DNA of 64,000 nucleotides from Sulfurospirillum arcachonense DSM 9755 (GTDB lineage: Bacteria; Campylobacterota; Campylobacteria; Campylobacterales; Sulfurospirillaceae). Every line of letters begins with the position of its first letter. The stretch's first letter is position 1. The DNA is taken from contig NZ_JFBL01000012.1 of NCBI RefSeq assembly GCF_000597725.1, positions 1 through 64,000 of the forward strand, written 5' to 3'. Of the stretch, positions 7,575-15,841 are shown one piece after another. Under the pieces are notes generated by a model. It saw only the letters and a list, made by a program, of their open reading frames with translations. It was not told the DNA's origin and ran no database searches. The position numbers and the translations under genes are program-made.

Positions 7575-8134
7575 CCTGTTACTGTATCTATCCATTTTAT
7601 AGAACATCCTTGGGCATTAAATTGTTTCGTAGGAGCCTCTTGTTTGCCAAAAAGAGAAATTACTGCTTCTCTTAAATCTTCATCTTTAACACTTTTAGGA
7701 TCATGCCAGTTATCATCTAAACGACCATGATAATATAATGCACCTTCACCATCAAATAAAAATATATCTGGAGTACAAACTGCACCGATTGATTTTGATA
7801 CTTTTTGATCAAAATCTACTAAATAAGGAAAGCTCAAACCAAATTCGTTGATTTTATCAATCATATGTGCAGGACTATCTTCAGGATAATTTGGATGGAT
7901 ATTTGGATTGATTGCGACTGTATTGATATCAAGCTTTTTAGCAAATGATGCTACTTTTTCTAATCTTTCCCAAATTGCATTCGAATAAGGACAATGATTA
8001 CACATTACAGCGATTATCATTCCATCTTTACCATAAGATTCTTTTGAATCAAACTTTTCGCCAAAAGAGTCTTCTAACACAAAATATTCTAATTTTGTGC
8101 CGATTTTTATATCGGCTGATTTCATTAGTGCCAT
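7571..8134 (-). CDS. Thioredoxin-fold redoxin family protein
   Basis: The 187-residue cytoplasmic protein has the peroxiredoxin-like thioredoxin fold. The start of the active-site helix reads MCNHCPYSNAIWERL, with a CxxC pair near residues 45-48. GAVCTPDIFLFD supplies the cis-proline loop. No signal peptide is present. Members are annotated as thioredoxin-family or AhpC/TSA-related proteins, and the substrate is not known. The start lies 2 bases from the dipeptidase stop, and the stop overlaps the response regulator start, so it sits in a likely pepD-redoxin-regulator operon. Confidence 0.82.
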   Translation of the reverse strand: MALMKSADIKIGTKLEYFVLEDSFGEKFDSKESYGKDGMIIAVMCNHCPYSNAIWERLEKVASFAKKLDINTVAINPNIHPNYPEDSPAHMIDKINEFGLSFPYLVDFDQKVSKSIGAVCTPDIFLFDGEGALYYHGRLDDNWHDPKSVKDEDLREAVISLFGKQEAPTKQFNAQGCSIKWIDTVTG

Positions 8135-8135
8135 A

Positions 8136-9413
8136 CTATAATCCCTCCACTATATTTTCTACAACTTTACTAATTCGCTCCACCGAAGATAAATCGCACT
8201 CTTCTCTTAATGAGTGTGGATATTTTATAGTTGGACCAATTGCTACTGCTTCTATTTTCTTAGATTGTCTTTGCATTAGTATACCACACTCTAAACCAGC
8301 ATGAATAGCACAAAAATTTGCATCATCATATACTTTTGACATCTCTTTTTTGACAATATTTGCAAACGTACCAACATCAGGAACCCAAGGCTCATGTCCA
8401 TCTTTTTGAGATGTTTCGCAACCTATAAGTTGAAAAAATGACTCTGTTTCATATGCTAAATTTACTAAATCACTGTTTTTCATTGCCCTAGCAGAACAAT
8501 CTATCTTTAAAACACCCTGCGTTATTCTAAGTACACCTAAGTTGATACTCGTTGAAGGTATCATATAGCTTTTATCAAAACTTCTTACTCCTTGAGCAAA
8601 AGAGTGTAAAGCTTTTATAATATTAACACCATCTTTAATATACTCTTTTTTATGCTCAATTTTCTTTACATGTAAAGCACTATTGTAAGCTTTAAACTCT
8701 TTACATGTAGCAATTACCGCCTTAGCATTTTTAGCAATAGAGTTTCTTAACTCTCCACCTTCAATATGCAAAAGTTTACAATCATGTTTTATAAGTTCTG
8801 CTGCTAATACTTTTGTTGCACAATCTATTCTCTTATCTATGTCCACACCTGAGTGTCCACCAGATAAATCAAAAATACCCACTTCATAAATAAACTCTTC
8901 ATCTTTTAGAGGAAGATACTCTAAGTTGCGTGTAGAGATAACATCAATACCACCTGCACAACCAATATAAATCTCTTTTTCCTCTTCACCATCAAGGTTT
9001 AACAAACAAGATGAACTAAACTGTAAATCTAAATTAGAAGCTCCTATAAGTCCAACTTCTTCATCATTGGTAAAAAGACACTCCAAATCAGTGAATTTTT
9101 CCATACATGTAAACATAATAGACATACCCATACCATTATCTGCACCAAGTGTAGAGTTTTTTGCTTTTAGTATTCCATTGTCTTCTACTAACTCTATATT
9201 TGCAACATCACCTAAACAAACCATATCATAATGAGCTTGTAAACATACTTTTGGATTGCCTTTTTTACATAAAATATTGCCACTCTTATCAACACTGACC
9301 TCATAGCCTAACTCTTTTGAAATCTCTATAATTTTTTCTTGCATAAAATCTGTTTTAAAGCTACATCTTGGAGTTTGTGTTATAGTTTTAAAATACTCTA
9401 AAACTCGATTCAT
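8136..9413 (-). CDS. pepD: Aminoacyl-histidine dipeptidase (M20C family)
   Basis: The enzyme is a cytoplasmic metallopeptidase cleaving Xaa-His and other dipeptides. Metal-site motifs are in order: QAHYDMVCLG, NSTLGADNGMGMS, TNDEEVGLIGA (catalytic Glu and metal ligand), LLNLDGEE, and IHAGLECGIL plus YPHSLREEC near the C-terminus. The protein has 425 residues, shorter than the roughly 485 of E. coli PepD, with compact inserts rather than a truncation. In C. jejuni a peptidase of this kind also lies close to cmoB. It probably supplies histidine and other amino acids from peptides. Confidence 0.92.
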   Translation of the reverse strand: MNRVLEYFKTITQTPRCSFKTDFMQEKIIEISKELGYEVSVDKSGNILCKKGNPKVCLQAHYDMVCLGDVANIELVEDNGILKAKNSTLGADNGMGMSIMFTCMEKFTDLECLFTNDEEVGLIGASNLDLQFSSSCLLNLDGEEEKEIYIGCAGGIDVISTRNLEYLPLKDEEFIYEVGIFDLSGGHSGVDIDKRIDCATKVLAAELIKHDCKLLHIEGGELRNSIAKNAKAVIATCKEFKAYNSALHVKKIEHKKEYIKDGVNIIKALHSFAQGVRSFDKSYMIPSTSINLGVLRITQGVLKIDCSARAMKNSDLVNLAYETESFFQLIGCETSQKDGHEPWVPDVGTFANIVKKEMSKVYDDANFCAIHAGLECGILMQRQSKKIEAVAIGPTIKYPHSLREECDLSSVERISKVVENIVEGL

Positions 9414-9508
9414 TATTTACCTTTTTATTTTTATATGATTTTACTATTAATTTACTGATATTAATATGATGTTTTTCTTCTTTAATTATATTATAAATGT
9501 TTAACAAA

Positions 9509-9514
9509 TATAAT
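9509..9514 (+). promoter_or_regulatory. -10 element six bases before the lipoprotein start
   Basis: TATAAT is followed by GCTATT and then ATG at 9521, the same arrangement as at nth (5132-5144). This makes the upstream in-frame ATG at 9497 unlikely, since it would lie ahead of the promoter, and suggests a leaderless or near-leaderless transcript running into cmoB. Confidence 0.5.
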
Positions 9515-9520
9515 GCTATT

Positions 9521-9763
9521 ATGTTGCTCATGAAAAAAATATTAATCCTAATTTTACCATTTTTATTTTCTGGCTGTCTTTATGTCAATGATAGAGGCAT
9601 TAGTACAAGATATTACAACGACTGTAAAGAGTACTATGATGCTGTAGGAATGTACCACAAAGTATGTGATGAAAACCTCATTGAATACCAAAAAATTAAA
9701 GATGGCACTAAAAGAATTATTAAAAAAGTAAAAGACACCACAAATAATTCCATACAAGAATAA
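9521..9763 (+). CDS. Small lipoprotein of unknown function
   Basis: About 80 residues. A signal peptide with the lipobox LFSGC predicts cleavage before Cys and lipid anchoring. The mature part is short, with two further cysteines (NDCKEYY and HKVCDEN) that could form a disulfide, and a basic C-terminus. ATG at 9530 (MKKILILIL) is also possible. No ribosome site is evident. It lies 13 bases before cmoB. I recall a small lipoprotein in the equivalent place in C. jejuni (Cj0978c), but orthology is not proven. No function can be assigned. Confidence 0.72.
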   Translation: MLLMKKILILILPFLFSGCLYVNDRGISTRYYNDCKEYYDAVGMYHKVCDENLIEYQKIKDGTKRIIKKVKDTTNNSIQE

Positions 9764-9776
9764 GTAATATAATAAA

Positions 9777-10676
9777 ATGAATTTAAATAACATCAGAAAT
9801 GAACGCCAAAAATGTTTTGGCTGGAAAGATAATAAAGTTAGAAAAGCTATAGTTGATAATCTTCCTGAAATAAAAAATGTTGAATTTTCTTTAGGAGACA
9901 CCCTAAATATAACAAATTCTCATATAAGCGTTGATGATAAAGAAAAAATTCATCAAGCAGCTTTAGGTTTACGCCCTTGGAGAAAAGGACCTTTTCAAGT
10001 TTTTGATACTTTTATAGATACTGAATGGAAAAGTTATATTAAATACAATCTTATAAGACCTTATTTTAATTTAAAAGATAAAATTGTTGGAGATATAGGC
10101 TGTAACAATGGCTATTATCTTTTTAGAATGTTAGAAGATAAACCTAAAAGGCTCATAGGTTTTGACCCTAGTGCCTTATGTAAAATGCAATTTGATTTTA
10201 TTAATCACTTTGCAAAAACAGATATTAAATTTGAACTTTTAGGGGTTGAGCATCTTCCTTTTTATGAACATAAATTTGATATACTATTTTGTTTAGGTGT
10301 TCTCTATCATAGAAGTGATCCTGTAAATATGCTCAAAGAGTTATACAAAAGTCTTAATAAAAATGGTGAGGTAATACTTGATACTTTTATGATAGATGGT
10401 GATGAACCCCATGCTTTATGTCCTGGTCTTACATATTCAAAAATACCAAACATATATTTTGTGCCAACTATAAAAGCCTTAGAAAATTGGTCCCAAAAAG
10501 CAAAATTTAGCTCTTTTGAAGTTCTAGAAGTTAAAAAAACGGAATTAAATGAACAAAGAAGAACAGATTGGATTTTAGGTGAAAGTTTAGGTGACTTTTT
10601 AGACCCTAACAATCTAGATATTACTATTGAAGGATATCCTGCACCTAAACGAGTCTACATTAAATTAAAAAAATAA
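9777..10676 (+). CDS. cmoB: tRNA U34 carboxymethyltransferase
   Basis: CmoB transfers the carboxymethyl group of carboxy-SAM to 5-hydroxyuridine at tRNA position 34, giving cmo5U and wider wobble decoding. The 299-residue protein has an N-terminal helical region including LRPWRKGPFQVFD (about 63-75). The Rossmann methyltransferase domain starts with VGDIGCNNGYYLFRML and includes LGVLYHRSDP. The C-terminal half carries LNEQRRTDWI and GYPAPKR, typical of the family. CmoA, which makes the carboxy-SAM, is encoded at 29833-30534. A sigma-28-like promoter for the next gene is embedded in the last codons. Confidence 0.93.
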   Translation: MNLNNIRNERQKCFGWKDNKVRKAIVDNLPEIKNVEFSLGDTLNITNSHISVDDKEKIHQAALGLRPWRKGPFQVFDTFIDTEWKSYIKYNLIRPYFNLKDKIVGDIGCNNGYYLFRMLEDKPKRLIGFDPSALCKMQFDFINHFAKTDIKFELLGVEHLPFYEHKFDILFCLGVLYHRSDPVNMLKELYKSLNKNGEVILDTFMIDGDEPHALCPGLTYSKIPNIYFVPTIKALENWSQKAKFSSFEVLEVKKTELNEQRRTDWILGESLGDFLDPNNLDITIEGYPAPKRVYIKLKK

Positions 10677-10687
10677 TTAACCGATAT
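10661..10687 (+). promoter_or_regulatory. Sigma-28 (FliA)-type promoter
   Basis: TAAA at 10661-10664 is followed by exactly 15 bases and then ACCGATAT (10680-10687), matching the TAAA-N15-GCCGATAA flagellar sigma-28 consensus at six of eight -10 positions. Transcription would start near 10695, with GGAAG ahead of the ATG at 10719. The C. jejuni counterpart of the next gene (Cj0977) is reported to be sigma-28 dependent. Confidence 0.75.
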
Positions 10688-10718
10688 ATAAAGTATAAAC
10701 GAAAGCAAGGAAGCTTAT

Positions 10719-11246
10719 ATGAGTGAAGAAATCACAGAAGAATTGGCAGAAATAGAAGAAGAAAATTTTGATGATGCCTTTGATGAAAATGAAGAAGAGA
10801 CTTCTTTACATGCAATTGATGATAAAAAAGAAAATTTACAAACACATGGTAAAATAAAAAGCAATTTATGTGGAACTATTATAAGCTTAGAAGCAGGATA
10901 TTCAAAAACTACTTTATTGACAACAAAAGAGATGATTGTAGATGAGCTCGGACTCATCCATAGTGGATTTATTTTTGGCGCTGCTGATTATGCTGCTGCG
11001 GTTGCGGTCAATGAGCCTAATGTTGTTATTATTGGCTCACGCTCAAAGTTTTTAGCTCCAGCAAAACTAGACGATCTTGTAGAGTTTGAAGCAAAAGCAA
11101 AGTTTGAAGATAGTAGAAAACGTGAAATTAAAGTAATGGGTTTTATAAATGAAATAAAAATATATGAAGGAATATTTCACGCTATAGTTTTAGAACAACA
11201 TATTTTTAAAACAAAAATTAAAAATGCTGATCGTTCGTATAAATAA
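10719..11246 (+). CDS. Hotdog-fold thioesterase-like protein (Cj0977-type)
   Basis: Residues 1-40 are an extremely acidic, probably disordered leader (EEITEELAEIEEENFDDAFD). Residues about 45-170 form a single PaaI-like hotdog domain, with LIHSGFIFGAADYAAAVAVN matching the central hotdog helix. Acyl-CoA binding is typical of the fold, but no catalytic residue is obvious, so enzymatic activity is uncertain. The position directly after cmoB matches C. jejuni Cj0976-Cj0977, where Cj0977 is a flagellar-regulon, non-flagellar virulence factor. The upstream sigma-28 site supports the same regulation here. It is convergent with the MBL hydrolase gene. Confidence 0.8.
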   Translation: MSEEITEELAEIEEENFDDAFDENEEETSLHAIDDKKENLQTHGKIKSNLCGTIISLEAGYSKTTLLTTKEMIVDELGLIHSGFIFGAADYAAAVAVNEPNVVIIGSRSKFLAPAKLDDLVEFEAKAKFEDSRKREIKVMGFINEIKIYEGIFHAIVLEQHIFKTKIKNADRSYK

Positions 11247-11266
11247 ACCTTTACATGTAGAGGTTT
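11245..11266. terminator. Palindromic hairpin between convergent genes
   Basis: AAACCT at 11245-11250 and AGGTTT at 11261-11266 flank TTACATGTAG, so the whole 22 bp is an inverted repeat with one wobble pair. It overlaps the stop of the hotdog gene and precedes the stop of the MBL gene. T-runs are weak. It probably acts as a bidirectional hairpin and is one of the recurrent TACATGTA sites. Confidence 0.5.
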
Positions 11267-11271
11267 ACTCT

Positions 11272-11865
11272 TTAAATCATATTTATCCACATAGGTAAAA
11301 CTTGTTTTTCTGCAAATACTGTTGTTGATTCACCATGACCTGGGTAAACAATCCAATTTTCTTCTACATGTAAAAGCTTTTGTATACTTTTTTTCATATC
11401 TTCAGGACTACTGTAAGGGAAATCTACTCTACCAATAGAGCCTTTAAAAATAAAATCCCCACTAAAAAGAGAATTTTCTATTAAAATAGCACTACATCCT
11501 GGTGTGTGACCTGGAAAATGCATATATGTAATCTTTAACCCTGCTATATCAAATTCTTGATCACCTGTTACTAAAACATCTGCTTGACTTGAAGGTGTCC
11601 CTTGCCCAAAAGGATCATCTTTTAGCATAAATGCATCATCAATAGGAACATAAATGGGAATATTTAATTTTTCTTTTAACTCTGCATTAGACCACACATG
11701 ATCAAAATGCCCATGTGTATTTAAAATTGCTATTGGATTTTCAACATTCGCTAGTACCCAATTAGTAGCTTCTATGCCTGGATCTATAATAATTTCTTTA
11801 CCATCATTTTCAATAATATAACAATTTGTTTGAAGCATACCCATAGGTTGGCATGTAATATTCAT
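11272..11865 (-). CDS. MBL-fold metallohydrolase (glyoxalase II-like)
   Basis: The 197-residue protein has the metallo-beta-lactamase motif THGHFDHV at about 49-56, the further metal ligands HFPGHTPGC and FSGDFIF, and VYPGHGESTT. Members of this length include hydroxyacylglutathione hydrolase-like thioesterases, and the exact substrate is not known. No signal peptide is present, so it is cytoplasmic. It is divergent from nadE, the arrangement I recall for Cj0809c-Cj0810. The ATG at 11865 is preceded by AAGGAAG, a good ribosome site. Confidence 0.88.
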   Translation of the reverse strand: MNITCQPMGMLQTNCYIIENDGKEIIIDPGIEATNWVLANVENPIAILNTHGHFDHVWSNAELKEKLNIPIYVPIDDAFMLKDDPFGQGTPSSQADVLVTGDQEFDIAGLKITYMHFPGHTPGCSAILIENSLFSGDFIFKGSIGRVDFPYSSPEDMKKSIQKLLHVEENWIVYPGHGESTTVFAEKQVLPMWINMI

Positions 11866-12025
11866 TTTGTCTTCCTTTAACTTACACTATCTTCACTAAG
11901 AATTTTATTCTACTTGATAGTACTTAAAAACACTTAAAACTTAAATTAAGAACTTATATATAAAAGAAATAATTAATATTTTCTTTAGTATAATTATTTA
12001 AATTAAATTTTGAAAGAAAAATACT

Positions 12026-12829
12026 GTGAAAAAGTACGAGCTTATAGAAAATTATCTTGTTAAATTTTTAAAAGATGAAGTCTATAAGACTGGTCTAAAA
12101 AGTTCTATTATAGGACTTAGTGGTGGTATTGATTCTGCTGTAGTTGCCGTACTTGCACAAAAAGCTTTTGGAGAAAATTTTCGCGCAGTTATGCTTCCAA
12201 GTTCTAGTTCAAGCCAAAGCAGTTTTGATGATGCAAATGAACTTTGTACAAAGTTTAATATTATAAATCAAACTGTATATATCGGTGATTTAGTCGAAAT
12301 TTATTTTAAAGACAAAGAAAAAACAAATCTAAGAATAGGTAATTTTAGTGCAAGAATGAGAATGTCAGTCTTGTATGACTTATCTGCAAAATATTCTAGT
12401 TTAGTCTTAGGAACAAGTAATAAAAGTGAACTTCTTTTAGGCTATGGTACAATGTTTGGAGATTTAGCTAGTGCAATTAATCCTATTGGAGATATGTATA
12501 AAACTGAAGTATTTGAATTTGCAGAGTACTTAGGTGTACCAGATTCTATAATCAAAAAACCTCCTACAGCAGATTTATGGGAAGGCCAAAGTGATGAAGA
12601 AGATTTAGGTTTTACTTATGCACAGCTAGACCTTGCTTTAAAAGCATTTGTAGATGAGAGATTAAGTAAAGAAGAGTTGTTAGAAAATAAGTTTGATAAA
12701 GAATTAGTAGACTTGATTACTCAAAAAATTTATCAAAATCAATTTAAAAGAAAACTACCAATAATTGCGAAATTAGGGCATAGAACCATAGGTCATGATT
12801 TTTTATACCCTCGTGATATAAAAATGTAA
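12026..12829 (+). CDS. nadE: NH3-dependent NAD+ synthetase
   Basis: The enzyme amidates nicotinic acid adenine dinucleotide to NAD+ using ATP and ammonia. The 267-residue form lacks the glutaminase domain. The PP-loop is GLSGGIDSAVVAV (about 29-41). LGTSNKSELLLGYGTMFGD and PPTADLWEGQSDEEDLG are the substrate-binding signatures. The start is GTG at 12026. A TATAAT near 11989 is the probable -10. It is the first gene of a same-strand run through kdsB. Confidence 0.95.
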   Translation: MKKYELIENYLVKFLKDEVYKTGLKSSIIGLSGGIDSAVVAVLAQKAFGENFRAVMLPSSSSSQSSFDDANELCTKFNIINQTVYIGDLVEIYFKDKEKTNLRIGNFSARMRMSVLYDLSAKYSSLVLGTSNKSELLLGYGTMFGDLASAINPIGDMYKTEVFEFAEYLGVPDSIIKKPPTADLWEGQSDEEDLGFTYAQLDLALKAFVDERLSKEELLENKFDKELVDLITQKIYQNQFKRKLPIIAKLGHRTIGHDFLYPRDIKM

Positions 12830-12838
12830 AGGACACAT

Positions 12839-13972
12839 ATGAAAGAAATTCCGTTTTATAAACCATTGATTGACAATACTGAAAAATCACTTATTAATGA
12901 AGTATTAGATTTTGAAGACTCATCAAAAATTGAGGAACTAGAAAGTAATTTTTCAAAGTACGTAGGAGTAAAACACTCTGTATCTACATGCAATGGAACT
13001 GCTGCTATGCATCTTGCAATGTGTGCTCTTGATTTAAAACGAGGAGATAAGATTATCTGTTCTGTTAACTCTTTTCCTGCAGTTGCTGAAGTCGTAAGAC
13101 ACTTTGATGCAGAGCCTATCTTTGTTGATATTGATAAAGATGATTTCAATATGGACGTCAATGAGTTAGAAAAAGTATTAGAAAAAAGTAACCATAAAAA
13201 ACTCAAAGCTATTTTTGTTTCACATGTAGCAGGACAAATAGCGAATTTAGATAGAATATATGAACTTGCTAATATCTATAATGTCAAAGTAGTAGAAGAT
13301 GCTACTCAAGCATTAGGTGGAAATTATAACAATAAAAAAGTAGGAACTACTGGTTCTGATATTACTATTTTTAGATTTTCTCCTCAAATGAAAAATGCAA
13401 TTGCAAATGCTGGTATTATGACTACTAATGATGATAATTTAATGCAAAGAGCAAGGCTCCTTAAAAATCACGCTATTGTAAGCGATGGTTGGGATAGATT
13501 TGGTAACCTTGGTTATGTATATGATGTTGTTGATATTGGATTTAAGTATGATCTTAATGAACTCAATGCGGCTTTTGCGATAGGTCAATTAAAGAAAAAT
13601 GATTATTCGATAAAAAGAAGACTTGAAATTGCAACTATTTATGATAAAGAGCTAAAAGATTGCCCACATATTTCTCTTCCAGTTAAAAAAAGTAATCATA
13701 CATATGACCAATATATAATTAAAGTTGATAAAAATAGAGATGGTTTTGCAAAAGAATTAAAAGAAAATGGTATTTATACCTCTCTTCATTTTATACCTCT
13801 ACATCTCTTAAGCTATTATAAACAAAAATATAATTTAAGAGTAAATGACTTTCCAAATGCTCTAACAAATTACCAACAAATTCTTTCACTTCCAATATAT
13901 GCAGGATTAAATGATAAAGATGTACACTATATTTGCGAACAAATAAAACAAATTGCCAAGAATCGTGTTTAA
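12839..13972 (+). CDS. DegT/DnrJ/EryC1/StrS-family sugar aminotransferase
   Basis: These PLP enzymes aminate keto-sugar nucleotides. Supporting motifs in the 377-residue protein are STCNGTAAMHLAM (about 50-62), VVEDATQALGG with the cofactor-binding Asp, and FRFSPQMKNAIANAGIM with the Schiff-base lysine. DVVDIGFKYDLNELNAA is the family motif near residue 235. It lies 9 bases after nadE and overlaps lpxK, whereas nadE and lpxK are adjacent in C. jejuni as I recall. The neighbours lpxK and kdsB make a role in lipid A or LPS amino-sugar synthesis plausible, for example GnnB-like, but the partner oxidoreductase is not in the window. Confidence 0.87.
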   Translation: MKEIPFYKPLIDNTEKSLINEVLDFEDSSKIEELESNFSKYVGVKHSVSTCNGTAAMHLAMCALDLKRGDKIICSVNSFPAVAEVVRHFDAEPIFVDIDKDDFNMDVNELEKVLEKSNHKKLKAIFVSHVAGQIANLDRIYELANIYNVKVVEDATQALGGNYNNKKVGTTGSDITIFRFSPQMKNAIANAGIMTTNDDNLMQRARLLKNHAIVSDGWDRFGNLGYVYDVVDIGFKYDLNELNAAFAIGQLKKNDYSIKRRLEIATIYDKELKDCPHISLPVKKSNHTYDQYIIKVDKNRDGFAKELKENGIYTSLHFIPLHLLSYYKQKYNLRVNDFPNALTNYQQILSLPIYAGLNDKDVHYICEQIKQIAKNRV

Positions 13973-14882
13973 ACAAAACTTTATATCTTGGGTAGAAAAG
14001 TATCTTTTCTACCCCTCCTCCAAACTTCAATTTTTTCTAGCATTTTTACTTTTTCCACTGAGTCTTATTTATTCTTTTATAGTTTTAACAAAAAGAATTA
14101 CCGCAAAAAAAATAAAACTTTCGATTCCTATAGTGAGTATTGGTAACTTAACTATTGGAGGTAGTGGTAAAACTCCTTTTCTTATCTCACTTGCTAAAGA
14201 TTATGAAAATATTGCTATTGTGTTAAGAGGTTATGGTAGAAAATCAAAAGGTTTACATGTAGTAACAAAAGAGACTGATATAAAAACAAGTGGTGATGAA
14301 GCTATGCTATATGCTTTAGCCCTTCCAAAAGCTACTGTAATAGTTAGTGAAGATAGAGTAGAAGCTATCGAATACGCTTATCAAATAGGCTGTAAGGCTG
14401 TTTTTTTAGATGATGGCTTTTCTAAAGCACACATAGAAAAATTTGATATCCTTTTACGTCCAATTCCTGAGCCAAAACTTAACTTTACACTACCAAGTGG
14501 AGCCTATAGAGAACCTAAGTTTTTATACAAATATGCTCATTTAGTTGTAGAAGAAAATAAAGATTTTACTAGATCTGTTACACTCTCAAATGAAACTAAA
14601 AAAATGCTTCTTGTTACTGCTATTTCAAAACCTCAAAGATTGGATGAATATCTTCCTAAAAATTTAGTAGGTAAAGTTTATTTTATAGACCATTACATGT
14701 ACACAAAAGATGAATTAGAAAAGCTTCTAAAAAATTATGAAGCCACTTCAATTTTAACTACAGAAAAAGATATGGTAAAAATGCAAGATTTTAACCTCCC
14801 ATTATCTATTTTACACTTAAGTGTAAACATAAATCCTGATATAAAAAAACAAGTAAACACTTTTTTAGCTGAATTTAGATAA
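13965..14882 (+). CDS. lpxK: Tetraacyldisaccharide 4'-kinase
   Basis: LpxK phosphorylates the 4' position of the lipid A disaccharide at the inner membrane. A membrane-associated N-terminal helix (FLAFLLFPLSLIYSFIVL) precedes the P-loop GNLTIGGSGKTPF. VLRGYGRKSKG and VFLDDGFSKAH are family motifs. I chose GTG at 13965 (MFKQNFISWVEKYLFYPSS), which overlaps the aminotransferase stop by 8 bases. An in-frame TTG at 13953 is the alternative. At about 305 residues it is slightly shorter than E. coli LpxK (328). Confidence 0.93.
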   Translation: MFKQNFISWVEKYLFYPSSKLQFFLAFLLFPLSLIYSFIVLTKRITAKKIKLSIPIVSIGNLTIGGSGKTPFLISLAKDYENIAIVLRGYGRKSKGLHVVTKETDIKTSGDEAMLYALALPKATVIVSEDRVEAIEYAYQIGCKAVFLDDGFSKAHIEKFDILLRPIPEPKLNFTLPSGAYREPKFLYKYAHLVVEENKDFTRSVTLSNETKKMLLVTAISKPQRLDEYLPKNLVGKVYFIDHYMYTKDELEKLLKNYEATSILTTEKDMVKMQDFNLPLSILHLSVNINPDIKKQVNTFLAEFR

Positions 14883-14973
14883 AATTAGCCCTTAAAAAAC
14901 AAAGAATTAAGAATATTCTTCCTAATACAAGAAGAATTTAACTTGGACTTTGTTCAAGTTAAAGGAGAAATAT

Positions 14974-15840
14974 ATGAAAACTAAACTTGCACAAGTAAAA
15001 ACATTATTAGATGCTCTTCCTTATATAAAAAGTTTTAGAAAAAAAACTATTGTAATAAAATATGGTGGTTCAGCTCAAATAAATCCTGTCTTAAAAGATA
15101 AATTTGCTCAAGATATTATTCTCTTACATCTCATAGGATTAAAACCTGTTATTGTTCATGGTGGTGGAAATAAGATTAGCTCTTTACTAGATAAGTTAGA
15201 TATAAAAAGTGAATTTGTAGATGGACTTCGTGTAACGGATGAGCAAGTTATGGAAGTGGTTGAAATGGTTCTGAGTGGAAGTATCAATAAAGAAATAACA
15301 ACTTTATTAAATCATCATGGTGCAAAAGCTATAGGTATAACAGGAAAAGATGCTAACTTTATCAAAGCAGAACCTTTAGATAATGGTAAATATGGATTAG
15401 TTGGAAATATAACCAAAGTAGATAAAAAAGTTATTAAAAATCTCATAAAAGAAGGTTTTATCCCGGTGGTTGCTCCAATTGCTTCTGGTAATGACTCAAC
15501 ACATGCGGGATACAATATCAATGCAGATTTTTGTGCTAGTAAAATAGCTGCTGCTTTAAAAGCAGAAAAAATTATTTTCTTAACAGATACAAAAGGGATC
15601 TTAGATAAAGAAGGTAAACTTATCACAAAACTTAATAAAGAAGAAGTACAAAGACTCAAAGATAATCAAACTATTACTGGAGGAATGCTTCCTAAAGTAG
15701 ATGCTTGTTTAGAAGCACTAAATAGTGGTGTCAAAAGTGCTCAAATTATAGATGGAAGAGTAGAACACTCTATATTACTCGAGCTTTTTACGAGTGAAGG
15801 TATATGTACTCTTATAGAAAATGAAATAAAGGAAAAATAA
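14974..15840 (+). CDS. argB: Acetylglutamate kinase
   Basis: The enzyme phosphorylates N-acetylglutamate in arginine synthesis. The 288-residue protein has IKYGGSAQINP (nucleotide-binding start), VIVHGGGNKIS (substrate loop), and the conserved NINADFCASKIAAAL and GGMLPKVDACLEAL. ATG 14974 is preceded by AAGGAG at 14962-14967, which decides the start over an in-frame TTG at 14950. The leader holds a small inverted repeat, AACTTG (14940-14945) and CAAGTT (14955-14960), and the palindrome AAGAATATTCTT further upstream. No true ArgR box can be claimed. Confidence 0.96.
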   Translation: MKTKLAQVKTLLDALPYIKSFRKKTIVIKYGGSAQINPVLKDKFAQDIILLHLIGLKPVIVHGGGNKISSLLDKLDIKSEFVDGLRVTDEQVMEVVEMVLSGSINKEITTLLNHHGAKAIGITGKDANFIKAEPLDNGKYGLVGNITKVDKKVIKNLIKEGFIPVVAPIASGNDSTHAGYNINADFCASKIAAALKAEKIIFLTDTKGILDKEGKLITKLNKEEVQRLKDNQTITGGMLPKVDACLEALNSGVKSAQIIDGRVEHSILLELFTSEGICTLIENEIKEK

Positions 15841-15841
15841 T

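Noticed and set aside
14900-14960. ArgR operator upstream of argB
   Set aside because: The palindromes present do not match the 18-bp ARG-box pattern, and no arginine repressor is in the window.
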